A stretch of DNA of 64,000 bases from Actinoplanes aureus. GTDB taxonomy: Bacteria; Actinomycetota; Actinomycetes; Mycobacteriales; Micromonosporaceae. Shown here one piece after another: positions 28,747-37,806 of the stretch; positions within the stretch are counted from its first letter, which is position 1, and every line of letters starts with the position of its first letter. The notes under the pieces were generated by a model. The model had not been told where the DNA came from. It saw nothing but the letters and a program-made list of their open reading frames with translations, and did not search any database. The DNA is taken from NCBI RefSeq assembly GCF_015704865.1, contig NZ_JADQTO010000020.1:62001-126000 (forward strand), in the 5' to 3' direction. The translations under genes were made by a program, and so were the position numbers.

Positions 28747-28889
28747 ATCCGCTTCCGCCTGGCCAAGAGCCGGTACGCAGTCACGCGTCCCGAACTCACG
28801 ACACATCGATACGCGATGTCGTCAGTAAAGAGATGCGGATTTCATCGGTGCGATGGAGAGTCAGCGACTTGATCATCCGCAACCTAGAG

Positions 28890-29038
28890 CCGAACGCGAC
28901 AGCTGGTGCTGCGGGCCCCGCCGCCGGTCGCCGCCGACGCGCTCGGCTTCCACCAGACCAGCACCGCCCGCCAGGCGCTCACGCTGGCGGCCTTTGGGAC
29001 CGATACACCCCGGCTCGATCCAGGCGATCCCGATAGCA
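28890..29038 (+). pseudogene. Second recombinase C-terminal fragment, frameshifted
   Basis: One frame reads RQLVLRAPPPVAADALGFHQ and then TSTARQ; the next frame continues AHAGGLWDRYTPARS and stops. Joined, they match the C-terminal end of the same recombinase-like type as 25921-26270 (identified from memory). Nothing else recognisable is present between 28747 and 29102. Confidence 0.42.
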
Positions 29039-29102
29039 GGTCACTGTCGGTTCCGCGCCATGGCCCTGTCCGTCGTCGTTGCGGCAGGGCCAGTCTGTGC
29101 AC

Positions 29103-30089
29103 ATGGGGCTAGCGGACAATCACCAGCCGACCAAGCTTGAGCAGCAACTGATCGACAGCGTGATCCGAGGGGAGCTGCTGGACCTCGCCGGCGACGAGCC
29201 GGTCGACGAGACCGCGATGCGCTCCTGGGACGACCCCGAACGCACCGTCCGCGCGGATCATCCGCGACATCGTGCTGGGCCGGCTGGCCGCCGAGCCCGA
29301 CCCGCGCGGGCTGCAGCTACGCGGCGCCCGTATCGCCGGCCGCATCGACCTGGAGAACATCACCCGCGATCTGAACGTGCAGCTGGTCGCCTGTCACCTG
29401 CCCGACGGCCTACTGCTGCGCGACACCAGCCTGCTGGCCCTGATCTTGAACGGATCGCGCATCGGGCCGTCGCCCGCCTCGAACGATCCAGCGATCGACG
29501 CCGACCGGTTGACCGCCCGGCTCATGGGGCTGGCCGGGACAACGGTCACCAGCACCGCCGGCGGCGGTGCGATCCGGCTGCGCGACGCCCACCTCGGCCA
29601 ACTGCATTGCAGCTGGGCGTCCTCCAACTGGCCGGTGCCCGCATCGGCGGCGGATTGTGGCTCGACACCACCAACACCCGCTCGGCCGACCCCCGGGATA
29701 AGACGTTGGCCGACCTCGACGGCACCACCTACACCGGACTCCCCAAACCAGGATCACTCAAGCGGTGGCTGCGGCTGCTGCGCGAGCACACCCCCGCCTA
29801 CGCCGCCCAGCCCTACCAGTAACTAGCCGCCGTCCACCGCGTCGCCGGCCACGACCACGAAGTCCGCGACATCCTCATGGCCCAACGCCGCGACCAAATC
29901 CCCCGCCGCGCCATCACCGGCGCCGACCGCACCTGGGCCCTCCTCAAGACCACCACCCGCGACCAATGCGCCCCCACCCCCACCACCGCCGGACAAGCCC
30001 TCACCGCCGGCTGGCTCCTACAAGCCCTCGCCTGGGCCTTCGCCGCCCTCTTCATCGCCGGCTTCACCAGCGCGGTCCGCAAAACCTGA
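29103..30089 (+). pseudogene. Broken gene for a large membrane-anchored pentapeptide-like/oxidoreductase-type protein
   Basis: Three reading-frame pieces run in order. The first starts MGLADNHQPTKLEQQL and reaches PERTVRAD near 29258. The frame then shifts to RDIVLGRLAAEPDPRGLQLR, through about 29625. It shifts back to LGVLQLAGARIGGGLWLDTT and SLKRWLRLLREHTPAYAAQP, and meets a TAA at 29820-29822. The same frame then continues LAAVHRVAGHDHEVRDILMA and ends in one hydrophobic helix before 30089. The order and the QPY-x-LAAV junction match actinobacterial proteins annotated as membrane-associated oxidoreductases (recalled). Two frameshifts and one nonsense codon make it non-functional. Confidence 0.6.
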
Positions 30090-30249
30090 CCAGGACAACA
30101 ACACCCGCCGGTAACGCTGCGCCAACGCCGACCGGTCCGGCGCTGAGAACTCGCACCAGACGAATACGCACTCCTGCCAGTCAACCGTCGCGACCGGTCC
30201 GGCAGCCCTGCCGGGCACCGGTTCAGCCGGGTCGTACTCCTGACAAAGT

Positions 30250-30296
30250 TTGACTGCGACTAAAGCGAAATGCTTGACTGGCACTCAAACGAAATG
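30250..30296 (+). promoter_or_regulatory. Tandem 23-bp direct repeats before the TetR-glycosyltransferase operon
   Basis: Copies at 30250-30272 and 30274-30296 begin TTGACTG and end CGAAATG, with 19 of 23 positions identical and a period of 24 bp. The second contains an imperfect palindrome (TTGAcTG-G-CAcTCAA). The repeat lies 17 bp before the TetR start and is a good candidate for autoregulatory operators. Confidence 0.55.
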
Positions 30297-30312
30297 GCGG
30301 GAGGGTCACGGG

Positions 30313-30882
30313 ATGGCTAGCAGGGCGGAGGCGGTGGCGGCGACCCGTGAACGGATCGCGCGCTCGGCACTGCGGCTGTTGATGGAGTGCGCCTACGACG
30401 ACGTCACGCTGGCCGACATCGCCGCCACCGCCAAGGTGTCCCACCAGACCGTGCTCAACCACTACCAGTCCAAAGAGGGCGCGGCCCTGGCCGCGATCGA
30501 GCTGCTGCGCGGCGAGACCGAGGCGCTGCGCACCTCCGTGCGCCGGGGCGACCCCGGGCACGCGGTCGAGGTGCTGGTGGAGCAGTACGAGCGGTTCGGG
30601 GATCTCAACGTCCGCTGGGCCATGTCGGCGGAGCGGCTGGGCCGCCTGGCCGTCCTGCTCGACCACGCCCGGGCCGCCCACCGCGGCTGGCTGGAGGACA
30701 CCTTCGCCCAGGCGCTGCCCGCCGCTGCGGCCGAGCGGCGCCGCGCCGTCAACGCGCTGCACGCCGCCACCGACGTCTACACCTGGAAGCTGTTGCGCCG
30801 GGACCTGCGTCTCAGCCGCTCCGAAACGATCCGCGCGATGACCGCGCTGGTGCGCGGCGTACTCCCGGGAGACCAACCATGA
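30313..30882 (+). CDS. TetR-family transcriptional regulator
   Basis: 189 residues. The N-terminal helix-turn-helix (VTLADIAATAKVSHQTVLNH) is standard TetR, and a helical effector domain follows. GGGAGGG seven bases before ATG 30313 supports this start; the frame could extend to 30250 but would run through the operator repeats. It overlaps the glycosyltransferase gene by ATGA, so it probably senses a compound that the enzyme handles. Confidence 0.93.
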   Translation: MASRAEAVAATRERIARSALRLLMECAYDDVTLADIAATAKVSHQTVLNHYQSKEGAALAAIELLRGETEALRTSVRRGDPGHAVEVLVEQYERFGDLNVRWAMSAERLGRLAVLLDHARAAHRGWLEDTFAQALPAAAAERRRAVNALHAATDVYTWKLLRRDLRLSRSETIRAMTALVRGVLPGDQP

Positions 30883-32198
30883 ACTGCAACGCGTATCTGT
30901 TCGCGCTCACCGACGGAGGCGGCGGCACCGTCGCGCCCGAGCTCGGCGTCGCGCGCCGCCTCGTGGAGCGCGGCCACCGGGTCACGGTCCTGGCCGAGGA
31001 CTCGATGGCGACGGCGGTCGCCCGCTCCGGCGCGACGTTCCGGCGCTGGCAGCACGGCCTCAACCGCCCGGATCACAGCCCTGAGCACGCTCCCTACCGG
31101 GAGTGGGAACTCAACAGCCCACCCGCGCTGCTACGCGCGATGATCAACCACCTCATCGTCGAGCCGGCGGCCGGCTACGCCCGCGACGTCCTCGACGCCT
31201 TCCAGGCGGACCCGGCGGGCCGGCCCGACCTGGTGGTGACCTCGTTCTTCGCGTTCGGCGCGATGCTGGCGGCCAAGGCCGAACGCGTGCCGTTCGACGT
31301 ACTCCTACCGAACGTCTATCCGCTGCCCGCCAGGGGCATGCCGCCCTTCGGCCCGGGCTTCGCGCCGGCCCGAGGCCCGCTCGGCCACCTGCGCGACCAG
31401 ATCTTCCGTGCGATGAGCCAACGAATGTGGGACGGCGCCGCGCTGCCCGGCCTGAACGCCACCCGCGCAGCGCACGGCCTGCCGCCGCTGGCCCACTTCC
31501 AGGACCAGGTCCTCGAGGCGCGCCGCCAACTGCTGCTGACCAGTGCCGCGTTCGACTTCCCGGCGGCACTGCCGTCCTCGGCCCGCTACGTCGGCCCGGT
31601 GCTCGACGATCCGGCCTGGGCCGACCGGACGTGGTCGGCGCCGCCGGGCGATGCCCCGCTCGTGCTGGTGTCGCTGTCCACCACGTTCCAGGACCAGGCG
31701 GCCTGCCTCCAGCGGATCATCGACGCCCTGGCCGCTCTGCCGGTTCGCGGCCTGGTGACCACGGGCCCGGTCATCGACCCCGGCGCCCTGCGCGCGCCCG
31801 CCTCCGTGCGTGTGGTCGAGGCCGCACCGCACGCCGCGGTGCTGCCCGAGGCGGCCCTGGTCGTCACCCACGGCGGCCACGGCACCCTGGTAAAGGCGTT
31901 CGCGGCCGGGCTGCCGGCGGTCATCCTGCCGCACGGCCGCGACCAGGCCGACAACGCCGCCCGGGTCACTCACCACGGCGCCGGGGTGGCGCTGTCACGC
32001 ACCGCCGCGCCCGCGCGGATCGCCGCCGCGATCCGCCGCGTGCTCGACGACGGGTCGCACCGCCGGGCGGCCGGCCGGCTCGGCGCCGCACTGCTGCACG
32101 ACGCCCGGTCAGGCCGGCTGCTCGCCGAACTCGAGGATGTGCAGAACCCGACGGCCACCAGCGGTCCGGAACGTCGCCCGGCGCGGCGACCAACCTGA
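30879..32198 (+). CDS. GT1-family (macrolide-type) glycosyltransferase
   Basis: 439 residues, GT-B fold. The N-terminal GGGGTVAPELGVARRLVERG is the acceptor-side domain. The C-terminal nucleotide-sugar site shows VVEAAPHAAVLPEAALVVTH, HGGHGT and PHGRDQADNAARV, as in UDP-glycosyltransferases that glycosylate natural products and inactivate macrolides. Coupling to a TetR regulator suggests an inducible modification or detoxification role. Donor and acceptor are unknown. Confidence 0.92.
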   Translation: MNCNAYLFALTDGGGGTVAPELGVARRLVERGHRVTVLAEDSMATAVARSGATFRRWQHGLNRPDHSPEHAPYREWELNSPPALLRAMINHLIVEPAAGYARDVLDAFQADPAGRPDLVVTSFFAFGAMLAAKAERVPFDVLLPNVYPLPARGMPPFGPGFAPARGPLGHLRDQIFRAMSQRMWDGAALPGLNATRAAHGLPPLAHFQDQVLEARRQLLLTSAAFDFPAALPSSARYVGPVLDDPAWADRTWSAPPGDAPLVLVSLSTTFQDQAACLQRIIDALAALPVRGLVTTGPVIDPGALRAPASVRVVEAAPHAAVLPEAALVVTHGGHGTLVKAFAAGLPAVILPHGRDQADNAARVTHHGAGVALSRTAAPARIAAAIRRVLDDGSHRRAAGRLGAALLHDARSGRLLAELEDVQNPTATSGPERRPARRPT

Positions 32199-32329
32199 TC
32201 GGCAGCGTCGTTGACGCCGGCCGCGATAGCGGCAACCTGCTCCAGCTCGTCGCTGCGATGAACTGGCACGGCTTACCGGCTTGCCGACCCATCGGTCGAA
32301 CACCGCCAGGCAAGCATGCGGCAAGCAGT

Positions 32330-32484
32330 CGGAGCGACCGATGCCGGATTCGACGTCAGCGCCATCCCGCCGGATCACACGCAACGGCCCGACTACGAAC
32401 GCCTGCCCGAACATTCCGAAGCCAACGTCACCTGGGCCATCATCACTCTGATGACCTGCCGGCTCGTCCGCACTCGTTGCCGGA
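32330..32484 (+). mobile_element. IS5-type transposase 3' remnant
   Basis: The translated piece DYERLPEHSEANVTWAIITL and MTCRLVR (about 32391-32471) matches the C-terminal end of IS5-family DDE transposases (recognised from memory). There is no start, catalytic core or intact inverted repeat. It abuts the 3' end of the GH51 gene. Confidence 0.5.
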
Positions 32485-34011
32485 TCAGGTTGAGAGACTG
32501 CCGCTCACGGTGACGAACGAGTGGGCTGGCAGGTGCGCCCGCAGCTTGCCGCCGGTCAGCGACACGCCGTCGTACGGGCGCGGCGCCACCACCGACGGCG
32601 ACTGCGGCGTGTTGTGGTCCTGCAACGCCCCGGACGTCAGGATCAGGGCTTCGACCGCCTCGACCGTGCCACCACGCAGGTCGATCGCCACGTCGGCGGC
32701 GGAGGAGGCGTCGAGGTTCGACAGTGATACGAGCAGCCGGCCGTCCTTGCGGCTGGCCGACACCGAGACGGTCGTCAGCGTCGCGTCACCGACCGGGCGG
32801 GTCGGCGGCGCGTCGCGGAAGTCGACCCGCAGCGACGTCGCGTCCTGGTGACCCCGGTTCATCTGGAAGACGTGGTAGGTGGGGGTGAGGACCATGGCCT
32901 TCGAGTCCGGGTCGGTGAGGATCATGGCCTGTAGCACGTTCACCGTCTGTGCGATGTTGGCCATCACCAGGCGGTCGGCGTACCGGTGGAAGACGTCGAA
33001 GTGCACGCTCGCCACCAGCGCGTCGCGCAGCGTGTTCTGCTGGTAGAGGAAGCCGGGGTTGGTGCCGGGCTCCACGTCGAACCAGGTGCCCCACTCGTCC
33101 AGGACCAGGCCGGCGGTCTTGTTCGGGTCGTAGCAGTCCATCACGGCCGCGTGCCCGGCGAGCAGCTCCTCGATGCGGGCCGCGGACACCATCGTCGTGT
33201 AGTACTCGTCGGTGTCGAAGACCGTGGCCGAGCCCTTGTCGTCCCAGGTGGGGCCGGTGATCGTGTAGTAGTGCAGGGACAGGGCGTGGTAGGCGGTGCT
33301 GCGGATGTGCTGGCAGCCGAGGTGCCCGATCTGCTTCATCAGCGTCTCGGTCCACCCGTAGTCGGTGGCGTTGGCGCCCGCGGCGATCTTGTACAGCTTG
33401 TTGTCGCCGTAGTCGCGGCAGTAGGTGCCGTAGCGGCGGGCCTCCTGCGCGTAGTGCTCGGCGGTCATGTTGCCGCCGCAGCCCCACGCCTCGTTGCCCA
33501 GGCCCCAGAACCGGACCCGCCACGGCTCGTCGCGGCCGTTGGCCTTGCGCAGCCGGGCCATCGGCGAGTCGCCGTCGCGGGTCAGGTACTCGACCCAGTC
33601 GCTCATCTCCCGTACGGTGCCGGAGCCGACGTTGCCGCTGATGTACGGCTCGGCGCCGAGCAGCTCACACAGGGCCATGAACTCGTGGGTGCCGAAGTGG
33701 TTGTTCTCCTCGACCCCGCCCCAGTGGGTGTTGACCATGACGGGCCGCTGGTCCTTGGGCCCGATGCCGTCCTGCCAGTGGTATTCGTCGGCGAAGCAAC
33801 CGCCCGGCCAGCGCAGGTTCGGGATGTTCAGGGCGCGCAGGGCTTCGACGACGTCCAGGCGGATGCCACCCTCGTTGGGGATGTCGGAGTCCTCGCCGAC
33901 GTAGAAGCCGCCGTAGATGCAGCGGCCCAGATGCTCGGCGAAGTGCCCGTAGACGTGCCGGTTGATCCGTGGTCCGTCGAGGTCCACGTTGATGACGGCT
34001 TCGATGCTCAT
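32485..34011 (-). CDS. abfA: GH51 alpha-L-arabinofuranosidase (intracellular)
   Basis: 508 residues, the usual GH51 length, without a signal peptide. The (beta/alpha)8 domain shows the acid/base Glu174 in WGLGNEAWG and the nucleophile Glu306 in [28 protein letters not shown] is a family hallmark. It removes arabinose side chains from arabinoxylan oligosaccharides. It starts inside the stop of the GH10 gene (ATGA), so the two are one operon transcribed away from the ABC importer. Confidence 0.96.
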   Translation of the reverse strand: MSIEAVINVDLDGPRINRHVYGHFAEHLGRCIYGGFYVGEDSDIPNEGGIRLDVVEALRALNIPNLRWPGGCFADEYHWQDGIGPKDQRPVMVNTHWGGVEENNHFGTHEFMALCELLGAEPYISGNVGSGTVREMSDWVEYLTRDGDSPMARLRKANGRDEPWRVRFWGLGNEAWGCGGNMTAEHYAQEARRYGTYCRDYGDNKLYKIAAGANATDYGWTETLMKQIGHLGCQHIRSTAYHALSLHYYTITGPTWDDKGSATVFDTDEYYTTMVSAARIEELLAGHAAVMDCYDPNKTAGLVLDEWGTWFDVEPGTNPGFLYQQNTLRDALVASVHFDVFHRYADRLVMANIAQTVNVLQAMILTDPDSKAMVLTPTYHVFQMNRGHQDATSLRVDFRDAPPTRPVGDATLTTVSVSASRKDGRLLVSLSNLDASSAADVAIDLRGGTVEAVEALILTSGALQDHNTPQSPSVVAPRPYDGVSLTGGKLRAHLPAHSFVTVSGSLST

Positions 34012-35237
34012 CTGGTGCCTTTCTCCAGCGTCGTCACTGCCTCACCGGGGCCGCCGATGGTGAGGGATGCCGTCCGGCCGGCGCAGCTCAACTGGTAGTC
34101 GCCGAGGAAACCGCGGACTGCGACGCGACCCGCGTCATCCGTCCGCAGTGTCGTGGGCGGTAGCCACCATTCTTCCTTCACCAGGCGCCGCAGCGCGTCG
34201 TACCCGGGTTTCGGTGTGCCGTCGGCGCGCACGAGACCACAGGGGGCGCCGAGCCACGCGCCGTCGTCGGTCAGCCCCCAGTAGGTGATCGCCTGGACCG
34301 AGGGGTGCGAGAGCAGCGTGCGGTAGTGCCGGACGATCTCGTCCGCCTGGCGTTCCTCGCCCTCCGGCGTGGAGGGCCAGGAGGGGATCTGATAGTCGTT
34401 GAGATCATCGATCTCCGGTGGCATCAGGTGCCCGGAGAGCAGGGTGGTCTCGGTCATGTGAATCGGGAGCCCGTACCGGGAGAACCGTTCCAGGATCGCC
34501 AGGGTCTTCTCCTCACCCCAGTAACCCTGGTGCATGTGGCTCTGCAGGCCGAGAGCGTCGATCTTTATGCCGGCCTCGAGCACACCCTCGATCAGACATT
34601 CGTACGCCGTGGACATGTCGAAGTCGTTGAGCACCAGAGTCGCCGCCGGGTTGGCCGCGCGCGCCTCCTCGAACGCGAGGCGGACGATCGCGATCCGGCC
34701 CCGCTCCCGGGCCAGCCGGGTGATCGCGTTGGGGTGCTGCTCGTTGGCGAACACCGGCATGATCACGGCTTCGTTTATCGCATCCCACGTGTGCATGACG
34801 TCGGCGAAGTGGGCCACCTCGCGCCTGATCCGGGCGCGCACGGTCGCCTCGACCTCGTCGGTCGGCATCTCGCGCAGCCAGTCGGGTGCCAGGGTGTGCC
34901 ACAGCAGCGGGTGACCCTTGACCCGGCAACCGTGGCGAGTGAACCACTCCGCGGCCCGGTGCAGCCGTTTCGTGTCGGGCCGGCCGCGCTGGGGTTCGAA
35001 GTCACTCCAGTAGAACGGCAGGGTCGCCGTGTTGAAGACGTCGAACCACAGGCCGGCCAGATCCGACGCGGTCTCCTCGTTCGCCACGGGGACGAAGTCG
35101 AAGCCGATGTTGCCGAACGAGAAGGCGTGAGAGCGCTGCTCGACGAGGACGTCGCGGTCCCGGAGCGGTTGACCGTCGACGTCGAGCAGGGTCACCAGGA
35201 CGTCGCCGGTTCGGTGATCAAGCTGAGCTGCCGTCAT
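34008..35237 (-). CDS. GH10 endo-beta-1,4-xylanase, apparently intracellular
   Basis: 409 residues without a signal peptide. The GH10 barrel has the acid/base Glu156 in TWDAINEAV and the nucleophile Glu263 in [18 protein letters not shown] and [14 protein letters not shown] are family motifs. Signal-less GH10 enzymes trim imported xylo-oligosaccharides. A small beta-rich segment precedes the barrel (residues 1-50) and another follows it (360-409). AGGAGG lies 8 bases before the ATG. The upstream region (35238-35518) is shared with the divergent importer genes. Confidence 0.94.
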   Translation of the reverse strand: MTAAQLDHRTGDVLVTLLDVDGQPLRDRDVLVEQRSHAFSFGNIGFDFVPVANEETASDLAGLWFDVFNTATLPFYWSDFEPQRGRPDTKRLHRAAEWFTRHGCRVKGHPLLWHTLAPDWLREMPTDEVEATVRARIRREVAHFADVMHTWDAINEAVIMPVFANEQHPNAITRLARERGRIAIVRLAFEEARAANPAATLVLNDFDMSTAYECLIEGVLEAGIKIDALGLQSHMHQGYWGEEKTLAILERFSRYGLPIHMTETTLLSGHLMPPEIDDLNDYQIPSWPSTPEGEERQADEIVRHYRTLLSHPSVQAITYWGLTDDGAWLGAPCGLVRADGTPKPGYDALRRLVKEEWWLPPTTLRTDDAGRVAVRGFLGDYQLSCAGRTASLTIGGPGEAVTTLEKGTR

Positions 35238-35292
35238 TTCGTTGCCTCCTGTCGCCGCTCGTAGCGTAGGGACCGGGTCAGCCCGGGTCCAG

Positions 35293-35303
35293 CGAAACTT
35301 CCA
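35293..35303 (-). promoter_or_regulatory. Degenerate CGAAACTTCC site upstream of GH10
   Basis: CGAAACTTCCA keeps one full CGAAA arm but has lost the second arm of the CGAAA-N-TTTCG palindrome. It lies 56 bp upstream of the GH10 start. It may be a weaker site for the same regulator. Confidence 0.4.
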
Positions 35304-35341
35304 AAAACATGCGACATTTTCCGAGCCCTGGCCAGCGGTGT

Positions 35342-35355
35342 TGTGAACGCTCTCA
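35342..35355. promoter_or_regulatory. LacI-type operator candidate
   Basis: TGTGAACGCTCTCA matches the symmetric LacI-family pattern TGTGAGCGCTCACA at 12 of 14 positions, with the central CG. A second, overlapping palindrome CGCTCT-CA-AGAGCG covers 35348-35361. It is centrally placed in the divergent promoter region. Confidence 0.5.
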
Positions 35356-35433
35356 AGAGCGCGGAAAGCTGATCAGGCCACTCTGCGTGCGGCACCGTTA
35401 CCTACGTGTTACAGCGATGGCGAGGTGGATGCC

Positions 35434-35461
35434 TTGACATCCCCGCCAAGCCGTCCATAAC
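35434..35461 (+). promoter_or_regulatory. Promoter of the xylo-oligosaccharide importer operon
   Basis: TTGACA at 35434-35439 and CATAAC at 35456-35461, 16 bp apart, are the best sigma-70-like boxes of the region. The perfect operator at 35488-35498 would fall about 20 bp downstream of the transcription start, where a repressor would block elongation. Confidence 0.55.
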
Positions 35462-35487
35462 TTGGGCGCCATCTTCCGGAAATACTC

Positions 35488-35498
35488 CGAAACTTTCG
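35488..35498. promoter_or_regulatory. Palindromic operator CGAAA-C-TTTCG
   Basis: A perfect 11-bp palindrome 20 bp before the importer start codon. It has the same core as the xylanase-upstream site at 22652-22666. Confidence 0.68.
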
Positions 35499-35518
35499 CT
35501 ACCGAGAGGTGAGGCCTC

Positions 35519-36811
35519 ATGGCACCTAACAGGACCCTCGCAATGGCTGCCGTGGTGGCGCTGGGCGCCATGAGCCTGGCCGCCTGCAGCGGCGGCGACG
35601 ACGACGGCGGCAGCTCCGGCTCGGGCGGCAACGTCACGATGCAGTTCTGGCACAACGCCACGACCGGGCCCGGCAAGGCGTTCTGGGACAAGACGGTCGC
35701 CGACTTCCAGACCGCCAACCCGAACGTCAAGATCAAGATTCAGCAGGTCCAGAACGAGGACCTGGACGGCAAGCTGCAGACCGCGCTGAACTCCGGCTCC
35801 GCGCCCGACATCTTCCTGCAGCGCGGCGGCGGCAAGATGGCCGCGATGGTCGAGGCCGGCCAGCTCAAGGACATCACCGGCGACATCACCGCGGAGACCA
35901 AGGCGGCGGTCGGGCCCGCTCTGGGGACGGGGCAGGTCGACGGTAAGTCGTACGCCGTACCGGTCTCGATCTTGCCTGGGGGTTTCTGGTACAGCAAAGA
36001 TCTGTTCAAGAAGGCCGGTGTCGAGGCGCCCCCGACCACGTTGGAGGAGCTCAGCGCGGCGGTGACCAAGCTGAAGGCCAACGGTACGCCGATCGCCCTC
36101 GGCGCCAAGGACGCGTGGCCGGCCGCTCACTGGTACTACTTCTTCGCCCTGCGTGCCTGCAGTCAGGCCTCGCTCGACGCCGCCGCGAAGGACAAGAACT
36201 TCAGCGACGCCTGCTGGACCAAGGCCGGCAACGACCTCAAGGCCTTCGCCGACACCAAGCCGTTCAACGACGGTTTCCTGACCACCTCCGCGCAGCAGGG
36301 TGCGGGCAGCTCGGCGGGTCTGGTGGCCAACTACAAGGCGAGCATGGAACTCATGGGCGCCTGGGACCCGGGCGTGATCGCCTCCCTGACGAAGGACACC
36401 AAGCCGCTGCCCGACCTGGGCTTCTTCCCCTTCCCGGCGGTTTCCGGCGGCCAGGGTGACCCGGCCGCGATCATGGGTGGCGCGGACGGCTACTCGTGCT
36501 CGGCGCAGGCGCCGAAGGAGTGCGCCGACTTCCTGAACTACATCGTGACCAAGGACGTGCAGGAGGGCTACTACAAGGCCTTCAACTCGCTGCCGATCAG
36601 CAAGGAGGCCCAGGGCGCCGTCACTGAGGAGTACCTCAAGGCGGTTCTCGAGGCCTACAACAAGGCACCGTACGTCTCGCAGTGGCTGGACACGATCTAC
36701 GGGCAGAACGTGGGCAACGCCCTGAACGTCGGCGTCGTGAATCTGCTCGCCGGCAAGGGTGACGTCGCCGGAATCATCAAGTCCGTGAACGACGCGGCCA
36801 AGAAGGGCTGA
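35519..36811 (+). CDS. Sugar ABC transporter substrate-binding lipoprotein
   Basis: 430 residues, family 1 extracellular solute-binding protein. The signal peptide ends in a lipobox (LAAC, Cys23), followed by an acidic Gly/Ser linker. MQFWHNATTGPGKAFWDKTV is the typical N-lobe start. It sits on the outer face of the membrane and delivers oligosaccharide to the two permeases encoded next. The xylan enzymes on both sides suggest xylo-oligosaccharides as ligand, by context only. GAGAGGTGAG precedes the ATG. Confidence 0.95.
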   Translation: MAPNRTLAMAAVVALGAMSLAACSGGDDDGGSSGSGGNVTMQFWHNATTGPGKAFWDKTVADFQTANPNVKIKIQQVQNEDLDGKLQTALNSGSAPDIFLQRGGGKMAAMVEAGQLKDITGDITAETKAAVGPALGTGQVDGKSYAVPVSILPGGFWYSKDLFKKAGVEAPPTTLEELSAAVTKLKANGTPIALGAKDAWPAAHWYYFFALRACSQASLDAAAKDKNFSDACWTKAGNDLKAFADTKPFNDGFLTTSAQQGAGSSAGLVANYKASMELMGAWDPGVIASLTKDTKPLPDLGFFPFPAVSGGQGDPAAIMGGADGYSCSAQAPKECADFLNYIVTKDVQEGYYKAFNSLPISKEAQGAVTEEYLKAVLEAYNKAPYVSQWLDTIYGQNVGNALNVGVVNLLAGKGDVAGIIKSVNDAAKKG

Positions 36812-36813
36812 GC

Positions 36814-37803
36814 GTGGCGGTCACTGCGGACGCGCCCGGTGACCGTGTGCGGAACGGAGGCGGCGTGCAGGCGTCGCCTCCGTACCGTCCCCGCCGGCGC
36901 GGCATAGGTTGGGCGCAACGTCTGGAGATCGCGGCGCTGTCCGGCCCGGCGATCCTGATGTTCGTCGGCTTCGTGATCTTCCCGGTCCTGATGGCCGGGT
37001 ACTACGGCTTCTACCGGTGGAAGGGTTTCGGGGCACCGACCGACTTCGTCGGCCTCGACAACTACGTCACCATCCTGCAGGACAGCCTGTTCCACGAAGC
37101 GCTGTGGCACAACGGTCAGATCGTCGTGCTGTCGCTGGTGCTCCAGGGTCCGATCGCGGTCGGCCTCGCGCTGCTGCTCAACCAGAAGATGCGCGGCCAG
37201 TCGATCATCCGGATACTCATCTTCGTCCCGTACGTGATCGCCGAGGTCATCGTCGGAACGGCCTGGAGCCTGATGCTCCAGACCAACGGCGCGGTCAACG
37301 ACGTCCTGAGGTCGATCGGTCTCGGCTGGCTGGCCGAGGACTGGCTGGCGAACCCGCAACTCGCCATCTGGACCTTGATGCTGATCCTGACCTGGAAGTA
37401 CGTCGGGTTCGCGGTGATCCTGTTCCTGGCCGGGATGCAGAACATCCCGGAGGAACTGTCCGAGGCCGCCGCGGTGGACGGCGCCTCCTACTGGCAGACC
37501 CAGTGGCGGATCACCCTGCCGCTGCTCGGGCCCACCATCCGGATCTGGGCCTTCCTGTCGATCATCGGTGCGCTACAGCTGTTCGACCTCGTCTACATCA
37601 TCTGGGGCCAGTACGTCGCGTCGACCGCCGGCACCTCGACCATGGCGACGTACATGGTCACCGAGGGCCGCAACGCGGGCAACTACGGGTACGGCAACGC
37701 GGTAGCGGTCGTGCTGTTCGTCATTTCAATGATCATCGCGCTCGTGTACCAGCGTTTCGTTCTGCGCCGGGACACCGAGGGCGCGCTTACCGGAGGACGG
37801 TAG
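36814..37803 (+). CDS. Sugar ABC transporter permease (MalF/UgpA type)
   Basis: 329 residues with six membrane helices after a basic N-terminal tail. The EAA loop reads EAAAVDGASYWQTQWRITLP and contacts an ATPase. It starts with GTG three bases after the binding-protein stop. The operon has no ATPase gene, so a shared MsiK-type ATPase encoded elsewhere is presumably used, as is normal for actinomycete sugar importers. Confidence 0.95.
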   Translation: MAVTADAPGDRVRNGGGVQASPPYRPRRRGIGWAQRLEIAALSGPAILMFVGFVIFPVLMAGYYGFYRWKGFGAPTDFVGLDNYVTILQDSLFHEALWHNGQIVVLSLVLQGPIAVGLALLLNQKMRGQSIIRILIFVPYVIAEVIVGTAWSLMLQTNGAVNDVLRSIGLGWLAEDWLANPQLAIWTLMLILTWKYVGFAVILFLAGMQNIPEELSEAAAVDGASYWQTQWRITLPLLGPTIRIWAFLSIIGALQLFDLVYIIWGQYVASTAGTSTMATYMVTEGRNAGNYGYGNAVAVVLFVISMIIALVYQRFVLRRDTEGALTGGR

Positions 37804-37806
37804 GAC

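Noticed and set aside
35348-35361. CGCTCT-CA-AGAGCG as a transcription terminator
   Set aside because: It lies between divergent promoters, with no gene end nearby; an operator is more plausible.
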